A program made the position numbers and the translations under genes. 64,000 nt of DNA, taken from contig JABJJW010000012.1 in the NCBI GenBank assembly GCA_018660685.1, positions 310,001-374,000 on the forward strand, written 5' to 3'. Of the stretch, positions 43,997-54,037 are shown one piece after another. The notes below the pieces were generated by a model that saw only the letters and a program-made list of their open reading frames with translations, ran no database searches and was not told the origin of the DNA. The stretch is from Flavobacteriales bacterium (GTDB lineage: Bacteria > Bacteroidota > Bacteroidia > Flavobacteriales_G > Salibacteraceae). Positions within the stretch are counted from its first letter, which is position 1. The number at the start of each line of letters is the position of its first letter.

Positions 43997-44965
43997 ATGA
44001 AGGTTTTAGTATTTGCAGATAGCAGCAACGGTAAGGTTGCAAAGTCCGCTTTCGAAGCGGTGACCTACGGAAAGAAAATTGCCGACCAATCGGGAGGAAG
44101 TCAGACCACGATTTCATACGGGCAGCTGGAAGATTCAGAGCTCGACGAACTTGCTTCCTACGGTAGTGGCGAAATTCTCCACTATTCCGGTGACACTGAA
44201 ATGGACCCACTCAGATTGGCCAAACTTGTTAGTGGCGTTGCCACTGATCAAGGGTACGAAGTGATCGTCTTTTCTCATGACTACACCGGAAAATCAATTG
44301 CACCAATGACTGCGGCCAAATTGCGAGCTGGCCTTGTAACAGGGGCTATTGATTATCCAAAGACAGATGGAGGTTTTACAGTCAAAAAAGCTGTTTTCTC
44401 CGGGAAGGCGTTTGCTGAAGTGAAAATTAATTCAACCATTAAGGTGATCAGCTTGCTTCCTAATTCGATTTCCAAAGAAAAAAACGGAGCCACGAAAAAC
44501 GTAAGTGCAATATCACCGGACCTCGGTGCACATTCCGTAAATGTTGTTGAATTCAAGGCAAAAGGTGGAGAAGGAATCAATCTCACCGAAGCTGAACTTG
44601 TTGTTTCTGCTGGTCGCGGTCTTAAAGGCCCGGAGAATTGGGGTATGATTGAAGAGCTCGCTTCAGAATTAGGAGCGGCGACGGCATGCTCTCGTCCTGT
44701 AGCCGACATTGGATGGAGACCTCACCACGAACATGTGGGCCAAACTGGTATTGCCATTCGGCCCAACCTATACATTGCTGTTGGAATCTCCGGGGCTATT
44801 CAGCATTTAGCTGGAGTGAATGGAAGCAAAGTCATTGTCGTAGTGAATACAGATAGCGAAGCCCCGTTTTTCACTGCTGCTGACTATGGTGTTGTTGGAG
44901 ATGCTTTTGAAGTAATCCCAAAACTCCTTGATGCCCTGAAAGCACATAATGCTGCACAAGCCTAA
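43997..44965 (+). CDS. etfA: electron transfer flavoprotein, alpha subunit
   Basis: FAD-carrying subunit of 322 residues. The C-terminal FAD-binding domain has the diagnostic GRGLKGPENWGMIEELASEL, the WRPHHEHVGQTGIAIRP segment and YIAVGISGAIQHLAGVNGSK. The N-terminal half is the smaller alpha/beta domain. It lies 2 bp after etfB, so the two are cotranscribed in fixed stoichiometry. The bifunctional nuclease follows 6 bp after it and may share the transcript. Confidence 0.95.
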   Translation: MKVLVFADSSNGKVAKSAFEAVTYGKKIADQSGGSQTTISYGQLEDSELDELASYGSGEILHYSGDTEMDPLRLAKLVSGVATDQGYEVIVFSHDYTGKSIAPMTAAKLRAGLVTGAIDYPKTDGGFTVKKAVFSGKAFAEVKINSTIKVISLLPNSISKEKNGATKNVSAISPDLGAHSVNVVEFKAKGGEGINLTEAELVVSAGRGLKGPENWGMIEELASELGAATACSRPVADIGWRPHHEHVGQTGIAIRPNLYIAVGISGAIQHLAGVNGSKVIVVVNTDSEAPFFTAADYGVVGDAFEVIPKLLDALKAHNAAQA

Positions 44966-44971
44966 AACCTG

Positions 44972-45568
44972 ATGGACAAGTCCAGAATACAACTTGAAAT
45001 TCTTGGTTTGTCGGAAAGTCAAACCCAAACCGGAGCGTATGCTTTAGTCCTGGGTGAGTCTGATGGCCGAAGGAGACTTCCAATAATCATTGGGAATTTT
45101 GAAGCGCAGGCGATTGCAATTGAATTGGAAGGCATGAAACCTAGCCGTCCACTAACGCATGATATATTCAAAACATTCGCCGACACATTCGAAATTGGCG
45201 TTAAAGAAGTCATAATCTACAACCTTGTAGAGGGTATCTTTTTTGCGAAATTGATTTGCACCCGTGCTGATGGTGAAGACGTTGAAATCGATACTCGAAC
45301 AAGTGATGGCATCGCCCTTGCTGTGCGATTCAAATGTCCAATTTACACGTATGAGTTTATTCTAGGATCAGCAGGTATCATTCTAGAAGACGAAGAAATT
45401 GAAGCGCTCACCAGCGACGAGGAGGGAGAAAAGATCAGCATCCTCGAAACTCCCGAATATGCCAGCATGAATCTCGAAGATCTCGAAATTGAATTGGAGA
45501 AAGCTATTTCTGAGGAAGACTATGAGAAGGCGACCATTCTTCGTGACGAGATTCAGAAGAGAAAGTAG
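44972..45568 (+). CDS. bifunctional nuclease family protein with C-terminal UVR motif
   Basis: Protein of 198 residues. The N-terminal DUF151 domain (about 1-135) starts KSRIQLEILGLSESQTQTGA and includes LPIIIGNFEAQAIAIELEGM and the RTSDGIALAVRF segment. The C-terminus (about 165-198) is a UvrB/UvrC-type helical hairpin, LEKAISEEDYEKATILRDEI. DUF151 proteins have been described with DNase/RNase activity in plants and Archaea/bacteria, and the UVR motif suggests protein-protein contact with ClpC- or Uvr-type partners. It follows etfA by 6 bp. Confidence 0.9.
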   Translation: MDKSRIQLEILGLSESQTQTGAYALVLGESDGRRRLPIIIGNFEAQAIAIELEGMKPSRPLTHDIFKTFADTFEIGVKEVIIYNLVEGIFFAKLICTRADGEDVEIDTRTSDGIALAVRFKCPIYTYEFILGSAGIILEDEEIEALTSDEEGEKISILETPEYASMNLEDLEIELEKAISEEDYEKATILRDEIQKRK

Positions 45569-45601
45569 ATTCATTAACTTTCCGGCTCAATAGCCTGCCT
45601 T

Positions 45602-46894
45602 TTGATATTAGCAATCCTTCGTGGACTTCTTGGACTAGCTGTTTTAGTAGCACTTGCGTATCTAGCAAGCCAAAACAGAAAAAAAATTGACTGGACCCTC
45701 GTTGGAAAAGGGATTCTTCTGCAGATAGTTTTCGCCTTCCTTGTGCTGAAGGTAGAGTTTGTAGCCGTCGGATTTGAATGGCTCAGCAAAGTCTTCATCA
45801 AGGTTATTTCGTTTACCCAATACGGCACTGACTTTCTATTCAGGTCATTTATCACGAATGAGATGGAACCTGGTGTCATCAGCTTCGCATTCAATGTTCT
45901 CCCGACGATTGTCTTCTTCGCCGCATTGAGCAGCATTTTATACTATTTAGGAATACTTCAAAAGGTGGTCTATGGCTTCGCTTGGGTAATGAAGAGACTC
46001 ATGCGATTGAGTGGCGCTGAAAGTTTAGCTGCCGCCGGCAATATTTTCCTTGGTCAGACAGAATCACCGCTTTTGGTGAGACCTTACTTGAACTCGATGA
46101 CCAGATCGGAGATGATGTGTTTGATGACTGGCGGCATGGCAACTATTGCTGGGGGGGTACTCGCCGCCTACATAAACTTCCTAGGTGGAGATGACCCTGT
46201 GCAACAGCTTCTTTTTGCGAAGCATTTACTGACTGCTTCCGTAATGTCCGCACCGGCTGCGATTGTGGCAGCGAAAATCCTCGTTCCGGAGGTTGATCAA
46301 TTCGATCAAACGATGGAGATCAACAATGACAAAATCGGCAGTAACTTTTTGGAAGCCATTACCAATGGAACCACAGATGGATTGAAGCTGGCGATCAACG
46401 TAGGCGCCATGCTCCTCGTTTTCACAGCGCTGGTTTATTTAGGAAACTTCATTCTCAGAGATGGGATTGGTGCAATAACCGGGCTCAATGAAGTCATTCA
46501 GGATGGCACCAACTACGACGGCTTGACCTTCCAATTCATTATCGGATACGCCTTTGCTCCAATCGCTTTTCTCATGGGAGTTCAATCCGATGACATTGTG
46601 TTAGTCGGCCAGCTGCTAGGTGAAAAAACAATTCTAAACGAATTCTACGCCTATGTCACTTTAGGCGAAATGAAGTCCAATGCAGAATTCGCCAGTGAGA
46701 AATCCATCATAATGGCCTCATACATACTTTGCGGGTTCTCAAATGTTGCTTCTATCGGCATTCAAATTGGTGGAATAGGCTCTCTTGTACCAGGCAGAAA
46801 ATCACTCCTGAGTTCTCTCGGTTTTTATGCGTTGATTGGTGGGACGATCGCTTGTCTGTTCACCGCCACAATCGTTGGTATGTTTTATTCATAA
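45602..46894 (+). CDS. NupC-type concentrative nucleoside transporter
   Basis: Inner-membrane nucleoside permease of 430 residues. The start is the TTG at 45602; no in-frame ATG occurs before the first conserved helices. Diagnostic segments are IFLGQTESPLLVRPYLNSMT and MTGGMATIAGGVLAAYINFL, with the later IGYAFAPIAFLMGVQ and YILCGFSNVASIGIQIGGI. It should import nucleosides with Na+ or H+. ThyA follows 76 bp downstream on the same strand, compatible with a thymidine or pyrimidine link, but a shared transcript is not proved. Confidence 0.9.
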   Translation: MILAILRGLLGLAVLVALAYLASQNRKKIDWTLVGKGILLQIVFAFLVLKVEFVAVGFEWLSKVFIKVISFTQYGTDFLFRSFITNEMEPGVISFAFNVLPTIVFFAALSSILYYLGILQKVVYGFAWVMKRLMRLSGAESLAAAGNIFLGQTESPLLVRPYLNSMTRSEMMCLMTGGMATIAGGVLAAYINFLGGDDPVQQLLFAKHLLTASVMSAPAAIVAAKILVPEVDQFDQTMEINNDKIGSNFLEAITNGTTDGLKLAINVGAMLLVFTALVYLGNFILRDGIGAITGLNEVIQDGTNYDGLTFQFIIGYAFAPIAFLMGVQSDDIVLVGQLLGEKTILNEFYAYVTLGEMKSNAEFASEKSIIMASYILCGFSNVASIGIQIGGIGSLVPGRKSLLSSLGFYALIGGTIACLFTATIVGMFYS

Positions 46895-46969
46895 CTCGTT
46901 AATAGCTTTTTCGAGTTCTCCTTGTTTTGAACCAATTTCCGGTGGAATTTTGAATCATCATTTGATCAC

Positions 46970-47764
46970 ATGCAACAATACCACGATCTACTAAGACACA
47001 TACTGGATAACGGAGCGGAAAAGGGTGACAGGACAGGCACAGGAACTGTAAGCAGTTTTGGTTACCAAATGCGTTTTGATCTCAGCGAAGGCTTTCCGGT
47101 GCTCACGACAAAGAAGCTTCATCTCCGGTCAATAATTCATGAATTGCTTTGGTTTTTGCAAGGAGACACGAACATCCAATATTTGAAAGATAACAAGGTT
47201 CGTATCTGGGATGAGTGGGCTGACGAAAACGGCAATCTGGGCCCAGTTTATGGCTATCAGTGGAGATCGTGGCCAACTCACGATGGTCGTAAAGTAGACC
47301 AGATCACAAACTTGATTGAGCAGATTAAGTCAAACCCAGATTCGAGGCGTCACATCGTGAGTGCTTGGAACGTCGCTGACATCGAAAACATGGCTCTCCC
47401 TCCTTGCCACACAATGTTTCAATTCTATGTTGCAGAAGGCAAATTGAGCTGTCAACTTTACCAAAGGAGCGCTGATGTCTTTCTCGGAGTGCCTTTTAAC
47501 ATTGCGTCCTATGCGCTTCTCACATTGATGGTTGCTCAAGTCTGCGATTTCGAGCCGGGTGACTTCGTACACACATTTGGTGACGTCCATTTGTATTCAA
47601 ATCATATTGAGCAAGCACAACTTCAGCTCACACGTGATATCAAGTCACTGCCTACATTGAATATCAACCCAATGGTCAAGGACATCTTTTCATTTACGTA
47701 TGAGGACTTCGAGTTGGTAAATTATGAACCACATCCTCACATTAAGGCTCAAGTCGCAGTATAA
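46970..47764 (+). CDS. thyA: thymidylate synthase
   Basis: Enzyme of 264 residues that methylates dUMP to dTMP with methylene-tetrahydrofolate. The nucleophile is C146 in [14 protein letters not shown], and the substrate loop [19 protein letters not shown] is complete, as is the N-terminal [11 protein letters not shown]. Length equals that of E. coli ThyA. The folA start follows its TAA directly, so the two are one operon: FolA regenerates the tetrahydrofolate oxidised by ThyA. Confidence 0.97.
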   Translation: MQQYHDLLRHILDNGAEKGDRTGTGTVSSFGYQMRFDLSEGFPVLTTKKLHLRSIIHELLWFLQGDTNIQYLKDNKVRIWDEWADENGNLGPVYGYQWRSWPTHDGRKVDQITNLIEQIKSNPDSRRHIVSAWNVADIENMALPPCHTMFQFYVAEGKLSCQLYQRSADVFLGVPFNIASYALLTLMVAQVCDFEPGDFVHTFGDVHLYSNHIEQAQLQLTRDIKSLPTLNINPMVKDIFSFTYEDFELVNYEPHPHIKAQVAV

Positions 47765-48265
47765 ATGAAGATTTCGTTGATCGCCGCAATTGGTGAGAAT
47801 AAAGTGATTGGTGCGAAAGGAGATTTGCCTTGGCATCTTCCGGATGACATGAAGTTCTTTTCGACGACCACACGAGGGCATTACGTACTCATGGGAAGGA
47901 AGAATTATGATTCAATTCCATTGAAATTTAGACCTCTACCTGGTCGACCGAATATTGTGGTGACAAGGACAAATCAGATCAATGACCAGCACGTTCACGT
48001 GGTCAACACAATTGAGAAAGGCATACAATTGGCCAGAGAAGCAAGGGAAGAAGAACTGTTCATCATTGGTGGCGGTGATATTTACCGACAAACTATCGGA
48101 ATTGCCGACAAGCTCTATATCACTCATGTCGATGCCTCACCCGACGGTGACACACACTTTCCTGAATTCGATATTTCGGAATACACCAAAACAACTCTTG
48201 AGCACCATCCTATGGATGATGTTCACAACTTCTCTTTCACAATCTGCGTCTACGATAAAAATTGA
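47765..48265 (+). CDS. folA: dihydrofolate reductase
   Basis: Enzyme of 166 residues that reduces dihydrofolate with NADPH. Family landmarks are IAAIGENKVIGAKGDLPWHLPDDM, with the conserved acidic residue after LPWHLP, HYVLMGRKNYDSI and EELFIIGGGDIYRQTI. It abuts thyA with no gap. Length is normal for chromosomal enzymes. Confidence 0.97.
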   Translation: MKISLIAAIGENKVIGAKGDLPWHLPDDMKFFSTTTRGHYVLMGRKNYDSIPLKFRPLPGRPNIVVTRTNQINDQHVHVVNTIEKGIQLAREAREEELFIIGGGDIYRQTIGIADKLYITHVDASPDGDTHFPEFDISEYTKTTLEHHPMDDVHNFSFTICVYDKN

Positions 48266-48310
48266 TCGAATTTTCAACATTCGTTAAATTTGTCTATCCT
48301 AGCCGTATCA

Positions 48311-49156
48311 ATGCGACCTCTACGACAAGTCTCTTTCATATTAGCCTCGGCGCTACTTCTTATTGGAACTGTAATTAGTTGCAACAAGAGCGATCGTGAT
48401 GAAGATCTCGAAACACTTGCTGCAAGGGATTATGCGCTAGCCCATCACATCTTCGATGATGCTTTCAGAGAAGTGCATCGTTTTGCCATGAGAGATTCCT
48501 TACTCAATGACACAGGACTCATCATCTGGTTTGACGACTGTATTTATCGAGCAACCCTCGATGATACCGTGGCTGTTTTCCCGATCAACCTCACACTGAA
48601 TTGGAGTGATGATGGTATCCAATGCCACGATGGATTCTATCGATACGGGATTATCAATGCAGAATTCACAGGAAAATACTTGAACAAAGGAACAACTGCG
48701 ACCATCACTTTTGACGGATATCGAAAGGACAAGTACGACGTGAGCGGAACTGTGTACATCACGAATCTTGGATTGAACGCTGATGCAAAACGCCAATACC
48801 GGATGACGATCGAAGACGGGCTGGTCACCGGAACCAATATCGAGATTGAGATGAATGGCGAATACGTCATGGTCTGGAGTGACGGGTCGAGTACAGACAG
48901 CGCGATCGATGATGATGTCTTTTTAATTTCCGGCCTATCCTATGGTGAAAATTCACGTGGCAGTACGTTTACAGATGAGATTACAACCCGCTATACGAAC
49001 AAGCTGGCCTGCCAATGGTTTGTTTCAGGAAGATCTGAGATGAATATTCAGAATCTCAATACACGATATCTTAACTATGGTGATATTGATTCATGCGACA
49101 ATCGATTGTTGTCTCGGAGAAATAACACGTACTTCAAAATAGAAGTCCCTTACTAA
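48311..49156 (+). CDS. predicted lipoprotein of unknown function
   Basis: Exported protein of 281 residues. The ATG at 48311 is preferred over the upstream start at 48290; the signal MRPLRQVSFILASALLLIG ends in the lipobox VISC. The mature part looks beta-rich: INLTLNWSDDGIQCHDGFYR, FTGKYLNKGTTATITFDGY and ISGLSYGENSRGSTFTDEI. Conserved cysteines (DDCIYR, IQCHDG, LACQWF, SCDNR) may form disulfides. I do not recognise the family. It follows folA by 45 bp, and its stop overlaps the clpX stop by 4 bp (CTAA). Confidence 0.75.
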   Translation: MRPLRQVSFILASALLLIGTVISCNKSDRDEDLETLAARDYALAHHIFDDAFREVHRFAMRDSLLNDTGLIIWFDDCIYRATLDDTVAVFPINLTLNWSDDGIQCHDGFYRYGIINAEFTGKYLNKGTTATITFDGYRKDKYDVSGTVYITNLGLNADAKRQYRMTIEDGLVTGTNIEIEMNGEYVMVWSDGSSTDSAIDDDVFLISGLSYGENSRGSTFTDEITTRYTNKLACQWFVSGRSEMNIQNLNTRYLNYGDIDSCDNRLLSRRNNTYFKIEVPY

Positions 49157-50397
49157 GCCGCTCTTAGCTTCCTAAAAGTGCTCTTCTCAAACTTCTCTTT
49201 CGCATAATCCAAACTGATCTTGAAGTTTTCTGGCTTTGGATCCTGAGAAGGCAACTCGTACATCGCATCCATCATGATGGCCTCACAAATGGAACGAAGT
49301 CCTCGCGCTCCGAGCTTATATTCCATCGCTTGCTCCACAATGTAGTCGAGAACGTGTTTCTCGAATGACAATTTGATATCCTCCATTTCGAAGAGCCGCA
49401 TGTATTGCTTAATCAAAGCATTTTTAGGCTCCGTCAATATTCGTCGCAAAGTACTTTGATCCAATGGGTTCAAGAATGCAACCAAGGGGAGACGTCCAAT
49501 AAGTTCTGGAATAAGACCGTACTCACGTAAGTCCGAAGGACTCACATATTGAAGGAGATTCTCTTTCTCAACTTCGCCTTCTTGTGTTTTACTGCGATAA
49601 CCTATGGCTGATGTGTTAAGTCTTCTGGAAATGATTCGGTCAATTCCATCAAATGCACCACCACAGACAAACAATATATTCTTTGTGTCAATCTGTACCA
49701 GCTTCTGCTCAGGGTGCTTTCTACCGCCTTGAGGTGGAACACCCACAGTTGATCCTTCCAGTAGCTTTAAAAGGCCTTGTTGTACTCCTTCTCCACTCAC
49801 ATCTCTTGTAATTGAAGGATTATCTGATTTACGGCTGATCTTGTCCACCTCATCAATGAAGACAATTCCGCGCTCTGCGGCCTCTACATTGTATTCAGCG
49901 GCTTGAAGTAACCGGCTGAGTATGCTCTCAACGTCTTCACCAACATATCCTGCTTCCGTTAATACCGTTGCATCTGCAATGCAGAACGGAACATTCAAGA
50001 TTTTGGCAATTGTTCTTGCGAGGAGGGTTTTTCCTGTTCCGGTCTCCCCAACGAGGATCATGTTACTTTTTTCTATGGTAACATCGCCTTCATCCTCTGT
50101 CTGTGAAATTCGCTTGTAATGGTTGTAAACCGCAACGCTCAAGTTCTTCTTGGCTTCATCCTGACCTATGACAAATTCATCCAGGTGGGATTTCACTTCA
50201 AAGGGCTTGAGAAGGTTGACTGAGCCCAGAACAGAGTCTCTGAGTCTTGAGCTTAATTCTTCATCCACAATTCGTGATGCCTGCTGGATGCATCGGTCAC
50301 AGATGTGACCAGTGATTCCGGCGATCATCACCGCGGTTTCGCGCTTGTCTCTTCCGCAGAAGCTACACTTGATTTGTTCTTCGGTTTGCCTTGCCAT
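49153..50397 (-). CDS. clpX: ATP-dependent Clp protease ATP-binding subunit ClpX
   Basis: AAA+ unfoldase of 414 residues. The N-terminal zinc-binding domain has C11, C14, C33 and C36 ([17 protein letters not shown]). Walker A is GETGTGKT, Walker B FIDEVDK, and the sensor and arginine-finger region follows at [10 protein letters not shown]. The ClpP-binding loop area lies near [18 protein letters not shown]. It forms hexamers that feed tagged substrates to ClpP, encoded 3 bp upstream on the same strand. Confidence 0.97.
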   Translation of the reverse strand: MARQTEEQIKCSFCGRDKRETAVMIAGITGHICDRCIQQASRIVDEELSSRLRDSVLGSVNLLKPFEVKSHLDEFVIGQDEAKKNLSVAVYNHYKRISQTEDEGDVTIEKSNMILVGETGTGKTLLARTIAKILNVPFCIADATVLTEAGYVGEDVESILSRLLQAAEYNVEAAERGIVFIDEVDKISRKSDNPSITRDVSGEGVQQGLLKLLEGSTVGVPPQGGRKHPEQKLVQIDTKNILFVCGGAFDGIDRIISRRLNTSAIGYRSKTQEGEVEKENLLQYVSPSDLREYGLIPELIGRLPLVAFLNPLDQSTLRRILTEPKNALIKQYMRLFEMEDIKLSFEKHVLDYIVEQAMEYKLGARGLRSICEAIMMDAMYELPSQDPKPENFKISLDYAKEKFEKSTFRKLRAA

Positions 50398-50400
50398 GGC

Positions 50401-51081
50401 TTATGGTTTACGCTGGAGAACCTCGTCTATCATTCCATACTCCTTCGCCTCCTGGGCCTTCATCCAATAATCCCTGTCACTGTCTTCCCAGACTTTCTTT
50501 GCCTTTTGATTCGTGTGCTCTGCGATTATGTCGTAGAGCTCTTCCTTGATTTTTCGAATTTCTTCAGCCGTAATTGCAATATCGGAAGCTTGGCCGCCCA
50601 TTCCGCCCATTGGCTGATGGATCATGACTCTAGCGTGCTTCAAAGCTGTGCGCTTGCCTTTTTCTCCTGCACATAGTATTACAGCGGCCATAGAAGCGGC
50701 CATTCCTGTGCAAATTGTAGCTACGTCACAATTGATGTATTGCATTGTATCATAAATACCAAGACCGGCATAAACAGAGCCTCCTGGGCTGTTTATATAG
50801 ATCTGTATGTCCTTTCCTGAATCAGCGGATTCAAGGAAGAGTAACTGAGCTTGAATCACATTTGCGATGAAATCATCAATAGGCAATCCTAAAAAGATGA
50901 TACGATCCATCATCAACCGTGAAAAGACGTCTACTTCACGAAATGGCATTGGACGTTCTTCAATTACGGTACGTGTCATTCCCTGCGGATTTGGAGCCGC
51001 CTTAAGGTACTCATCAACAGATAATCCACTCATTCCTAAGTGATTGACTGCGTAATTTCTAAACTCTTTCTGATCGATCAT
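50401..51081 (-). CDS. clpP: ATP-dependent Clp protease proteolytic subunit ClpP
   Basis: Serine protease of 226 residues. The catalytic triad is S130 in [14 protein letters not shown]155 in [12 protein letters not shown] and D204 in EDSDRDYWM. The N-terminus is about 25 residues longer than E. coli ClpP, with a propeptide-like stretch. The start is 1 bp past the trigger factor stop, and clpX follows 3 bp after, giving the tig-clpP-clpX proteostasis operon. Confidence 0.97.
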   Translation of the reverse strand: MIDQKEFRNYAVNHLGMSGLSVDEYLKAAPNPQGMTRTVIEERPMPFREVDVFSRLMMDRIIFLGLPIDDFIANVIQAQLLFLESADSGKDIQIYINSPGGSVYAGLGIYDTMQYINCDVATICTGMAASMAAVILCAGEKGKRTALKHARVMIHQPMGGMGGQASDIAITAEEIRKIKEELYDIIAEHTNQKAKKVWEDSDRDYWMKAQEAKEYGMIDEVLQRKP

Positions 51082-51082
51082 T

Positions 51083-52492
51083 CTAAAACTTTAAAAAACT
51101 TGATATCTGATCCTTCAAATTGCCTTTTCCAGATCTACTAGAGGCTAATTTAACGAATTCATCAAAGGAGACTTCTTTTTCCTGAATCTTGACGGTATTC
51201 GAATAAAAAGAAGTTAAACGCTCATCGAGCAACTGATCATAGGTTTTTTGCACCTCTTCCTCCTTCTGCAGGAAGTTTTGAGCGAACTGATTCAACATTT
51301 CATCATCCACTTCTGGCTGACCGAAACTTTGGAATTGAGCCTTTATACTTTCCTTGACTCTAGCTTCTATATCAGTAAACTCGACCTTGATTTCATTTGA
51401 CTTTGCAATTTCTGACTCAATGAGTTGAGTTCGAAGCATGCGGCTATAATCGTCATACTCCTTGTCAATGTCTGCTTGCGTAATTGGCTTCTCCGGATTT
51501 TGTGATCCAGACTCCAATAACCATCGTTTTAAAAATTCATCCGGAAGCTCCAATTTCAGCTTGTCAATCAGCTTATCCTGAATATCGCGACGTAGCTTTT
51601 TGTCGCTGTCTCCTTCAAGGTACTTGGTCAAATCATCAGTGATCTTCAACCTAAATTCTTCCTCAGTACTCACCGCGCCTGGATTAAAAACTTTATCAAA
51701 GAGCTCTTGGTTAATCTCATGCGGATCTATTTTATGAATAGAATCAACGCGTAATTCGAAGTGCTTACTTAGATCGCTCAGTTGGTTAACTGGCACACCA
51801 ATCATGGCGGATAAATCTGCATCCCCTTTACAGAGCTTTGCCGGTTCAACTACGAGCGTTTCCTGAACCTTCAGGCCTACAAGCTTGTCTTTCGACGCCT
51901 TGTCATCAACATACTCCACCGCAATGGTCGTGTGATTGTGAACTCCACCTTCCTTTCGAGTCCCACTCTTGTCGCATTCGAAAAGGGTTCCGTAAATCAT
52001 GTCAGTGTCTCCGACAAATTGAACCTCTTCACTCTGGCCATGACGACGCTGGAAGTCAACGACATACTTATTTAGTAATTCGTCGTCAACAATAATCTTG
52101 TACTTAGTAAACTTGTCTTTGTCATTGATGCTGACCTCAAAGTTGGGCGCAAGACCAAGCTCATAAGAGAATTCGAATGTCTTTTCAAAATCTAACTGCA
52201 GCTCTTCTTGATCTTTCGGAATCGGCTGTCCTAAGATGTTGAGCTCGTTTTCCTTGATATGAGAATTTAGGTTTTCAGATAAAAGTTTGTTCAGCTCTTC
52301 AGCCAATACAGCTTTACCATACATTTTCTTGGCAACGCCAAATGGGACCTTTCCCGGGCGGAACCCTTGAAGTGTCATTTGCTTTCGGTGATTATCTAAT
52401 ACGCTTTTGACCGATTTCTCGTAGTCAGCAGGTTCAATCTTTATTGTCACCTGAGCATTTAAATCATCGATGTTTTCCTGTTTGATATCCAT
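51083..52492 (-). CDS. tig: trigger factor
   Basis: Ribosome-associated chaperone of 469 residues. The N-terminal ribosome-binding domain (about 1-120) includes [19 protein letters not shown], which carries the expected G-F-R-x-G-K-x-P signature. The middle region lacks a well-conserved FKBP core by eye, common in Bacteroidetes, and the C-terminal arm domain is helical and charged. It is the first gene of the operon with clpP and clpX. A terminator separates it from the tRNA gene upstream. Confidence 0.93.
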   Translation of the reverse strand: MDIKQENIDDLNAQVTIKIEPADYEKSVKSVLDNHRKQMTLQGFRPGKVPFGVAKKMYGKAVLAEELNKLLSENLNSHIKENELNILGQPIPKDQEELQLDFEKTFEFSYELGLAPNFEVSINDKDKFTKYKIIVDDELLNKYVVDFQRRHGQSEEVQFVGDTDMIYGTLFECDKSGTRKEGGVHNHTTIAVEYVDDKASKDKLVGLKVQETLVVEPAKLCKGDADLSAMIGVPVNQLSDLSKHFELRVDSIHKIDPHEINQELFDKVFNPGAVSTEEEFRLKITDDLTKYLEGDSDKKLRRDIQDKLIDKLKLELPDEFLKRWLLESGSQNPEKPITQADIDKEYDDYSRMLRTQLIESEIAKSNEIKVEFTDIEARVKESIKAQFQSFGQPEVDDEMLNQFAQNFLQKEEEVQKTYDQLLDERLTSFYSNTVKIQEKEVSFDEFVKLASSRSGKGNLKDQISSFLKF

Positions 52493-52517
52493 TATAGAGG
52501 AATTAATGCTTAGAAAT

Positions 52518-52544
52518 AAAAAAAGACCGATCAGAGCGGTCTTT
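52518..52544 (-). terminator. intrinsic terminator after tRNA-Leu
   Basis: On the minus strand AAAGACCG (52544-52537) pairs with CGGTCTTT (52529-52522), loop CTCTGAT, followed by a run of T down to 52518. It ends the tRNA transcript before tig. Confidence 0.82.
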
Positions 52545-52580
52545 ATTCAATTAAATGATGGTCACCCATCTCTAGTTTAG

Positions 52581-52662
52581 TGCGGATGGAGGGACTCGAA
52601 CCCACACGCCTTGCGGCACTAGATCCTAAGTCTAGCGCGTCTACCAATTTCGCCACATCCGC
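52581..52662 (-). tRNA. tRNA-Leu (anticodon TAG)
   Basis: On the minus strand the cloverleaf reads from GCGGATGTGGCG at 52662 to the acceptor CCATCCGC plus discriminator A at 52581. The anticodon stem CTAGA/TCTAG surrounds the loop CTTAGGA, so the anticodon is TAG. There is a long variable arm, as in Leu and Ser tRNAs, and the T-arm GGGTTCGAGTCCC is complete. CCA is not encoded. Confidence 0.95.
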
Positions 52663-52692
52663 ATCATAAAGAACAGCCTTAAAAAAGGGATG

Positions 52693-52700
52693 CAAAGATA
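52693..52700 (-). promoter_or_regulatory. candidate -7 promoter element of tRNA-Leu
   Basis: On the minus strand TATCTTTG matches TAnnTTTG, about 31 bp upstream of the mature tRNA 5' end. The -33 region is AT-rich without a clear TTTG. Confidence 0.4.
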
Positions 52701-52735
52701 TAATTATTCGAAATTAAAATTGACTCAGGAAAAAG

Positions 52736-52765
52736 TTTGATTCGCTCGTGTGAAATCTACTTTTG
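52736..52765 (+). promoter_or_regulatory. promoter of the flavin reductase operon
   Basis: TTTG at 52736-52739 and TACTTTTG at 52758-52765 match the Bacteroidetes -33 and -7 boxes with 18-bp spacing. The ATG is at 52782. This is the cleanest promoter match in the window. Confidence 0.65.
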
Positions 52766-52781
52766 CCATCAATTTCAATTT

Positions 52782-53672
52782 ATGAAAGTCGATCCTCGAG
52801 ATATTCCAACGTCAAAGCTGCATGGTTACCTACTTGGAGCTATCGGCCCACGGCCAATAGCTTTCGCTTCTACCATGGACGAAGACGGAAATCCAAACCT
52901 CAGTCCTTTTAGTTTCTTCAATGTGTTCTCTGCAAATCCTCCAATTCTCATCTTTTCCCCAGCAAGAAGAGGAAGAAACAACACGACCAAACACACCTAC
53001 GAAAACGCAAAACGAGTCAATGAGGTAGTGATCAATGTTGTGAATCACGACATGGTTCAGCAAATGTCGCTGTCAAGCACCGAATATCCAGAAGGCGTTA
53101 ATGAATTTGAAAAATCAGGCTTAACTCCGCTTGCCTCTGAAATGGTTAAACCATTCCGAGTAAAAGAATCGCCTGTTCAATTTGAATGTAAAATCCAAGA
53201 AATTGTAGAACTAGGCCAAGAAGGTGGAGCAGGTAATCTGATCATTTGCGAGGTGGTTTTCATTCACATCAATGAAGAAGTTTTAGACTCCGATGGAAGA
53301 ATTGATCAGACTAAGATTGACTTGGTTGGTCGAATGGGTGGTAATTACTATGTACGAGCACAAGGTGATGCCTTATTTGAGGTTGCGAAACCAATAAAAA
53401 GCTTAGGAATTGGAGTGGATCAAATCCCGGAACAAATCCGTAACAGTCACATTCTCAGTGGGAATAACTTGGGTCAACTCGGTAATATTGAAGAATTCCC
53501 GAACGAGACTGACGTCAACGAATGGAAACTAACAGAGTTGGCTGAAATGTTCGTAAAATTTGAAGAAGACAGTGCGCAATTGGGGGTTGAATTACATAAA
53601 CTTGCTCATGAGTTTTTGGAGAAAGGTGAAGTTGTTGAAGCCTGGAAAACCTTGCTCGCATATAACGACTAG
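52782..53672 (+). CDS. flavin reductase family protein (FMN-binding split barrel)
   Basis: Predicted FMN-dependent oxidoreductase of 296 residues. The ATG at 52782 (MKVDPRDIPTSKLHGYL) lies just after the promoter, so the longer open frame from 52737 is rejected. The flavin-binding segment is GAIGPRPIAFASTMDEDG, followed by SPFSFFNVFSANPPILIF. The C-terminal 100 residues are helical and beyond the usual core. Physiological substrate unknown. DUF3127 follows 2 bp after its stop. Confidence 0.88.
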   Translation: MKVDPRDIPTSKLHGYLLGAIGPRPIAFASTMDEDGNPNLSPFSFFNVFSANPPILIFSPARRGRNNTTKHTYENAKRVNEVVINVVNHDMVQQMSLSSTEYPEGVNEFEKSGLTPLASEMVKPFRVKESPVQFECKIQEIVELGQEGGAGNLIICEVVFIHINEEVLDSDGRIDQTKIDLVGRMGGNYYVRAQGDALFEVAKPIKSLGIGVDQIPEQIRNSHILSGNNLGQLGNIEEFPNETDVNEWKLTELAEMFVKFEEDSAQLGVELHKLAHEFLEKGEVVEAWKTLLAYND

Positions 53673-53674
53673 AA

Positions 53675-54037
53675 ATGGAAGTAGAAGGAAGTATTAAGGT
53701 GGTTTTTGACATGCAATCATACGCATCAGGATTCACTAAAAAAGAGTTTGTTGTTACGACGAAAGAGCAATATCCACAGGATATAAAACTGGAGTTGATC
53801 AAGGATAGAACCGATCTTATTGACCCATACAAGGCTGGAGACAATGTAAAAGTTCATTTCAACCTTCGGGGAAATGAATACAACGGAAAATACTTTGTAA
53901 ACCTTCAGGCTTGGAGAATTGAACCACTCAGTTCGGGAGTTCCAGAAACCGATGAAGGCTCTTCATTGGACGCGGGTGGATTCCCGGAGGAACCAATGGT
54001 TTCTGGAGGGGCTGAAGAAGACGATTTACCGTTTTAA
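53675..54037 (+). CDS. DUF3127 protein with SSB-like acidic C-terminal tip
   Basis: Protein of 120 residues. The N-terminal part (about 1-85) is an OB-fold-like beta domain: GSIKVVFDMQSYASGFTKKE, then LELIKDRTDLIDPYKAGDNV and KVHFNLRGNEYNGKYFVNLQ. A flexible Gly/Glu-rich linker ends in EEDDLPF, closely resembling the DDDIPF tip by which bacterial SSB recruits repair proteins. The family has been noted as possibly single-stranded-DNA binding. It lies 2 bp after a flavin reductase and shares one base with the AtoE transporter start (TAATG). Confidence 0.85.
   Translation: MEVEGSIKVVFDMQSYASGFTKKEFVVTTKEQYPQDIKLELIKDRTDLIDPYKAGDNVKVHFNLRGNEYNGKYFVNLQAWRIEPLSSGVPETDEGSSLDAGGFPEEPMVSGGAEEDDLPF

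Noticed and set aside
46893-46917. Possible terminator AACTCG/CGAGTT after the nucleoside transporter
   Set aside because: Six weak pairs with a 13-base loop and no immediate T-run; it overlaps the stop codon and is not convincing.
52581-52662. tRNA-Leu as a possible integration site
   Set aside because: No integrase, direct repeat of the tRNA 3' end or foreign-looking block lies next to it; the flanks are tig-clpPX and a flavin reductase operon.
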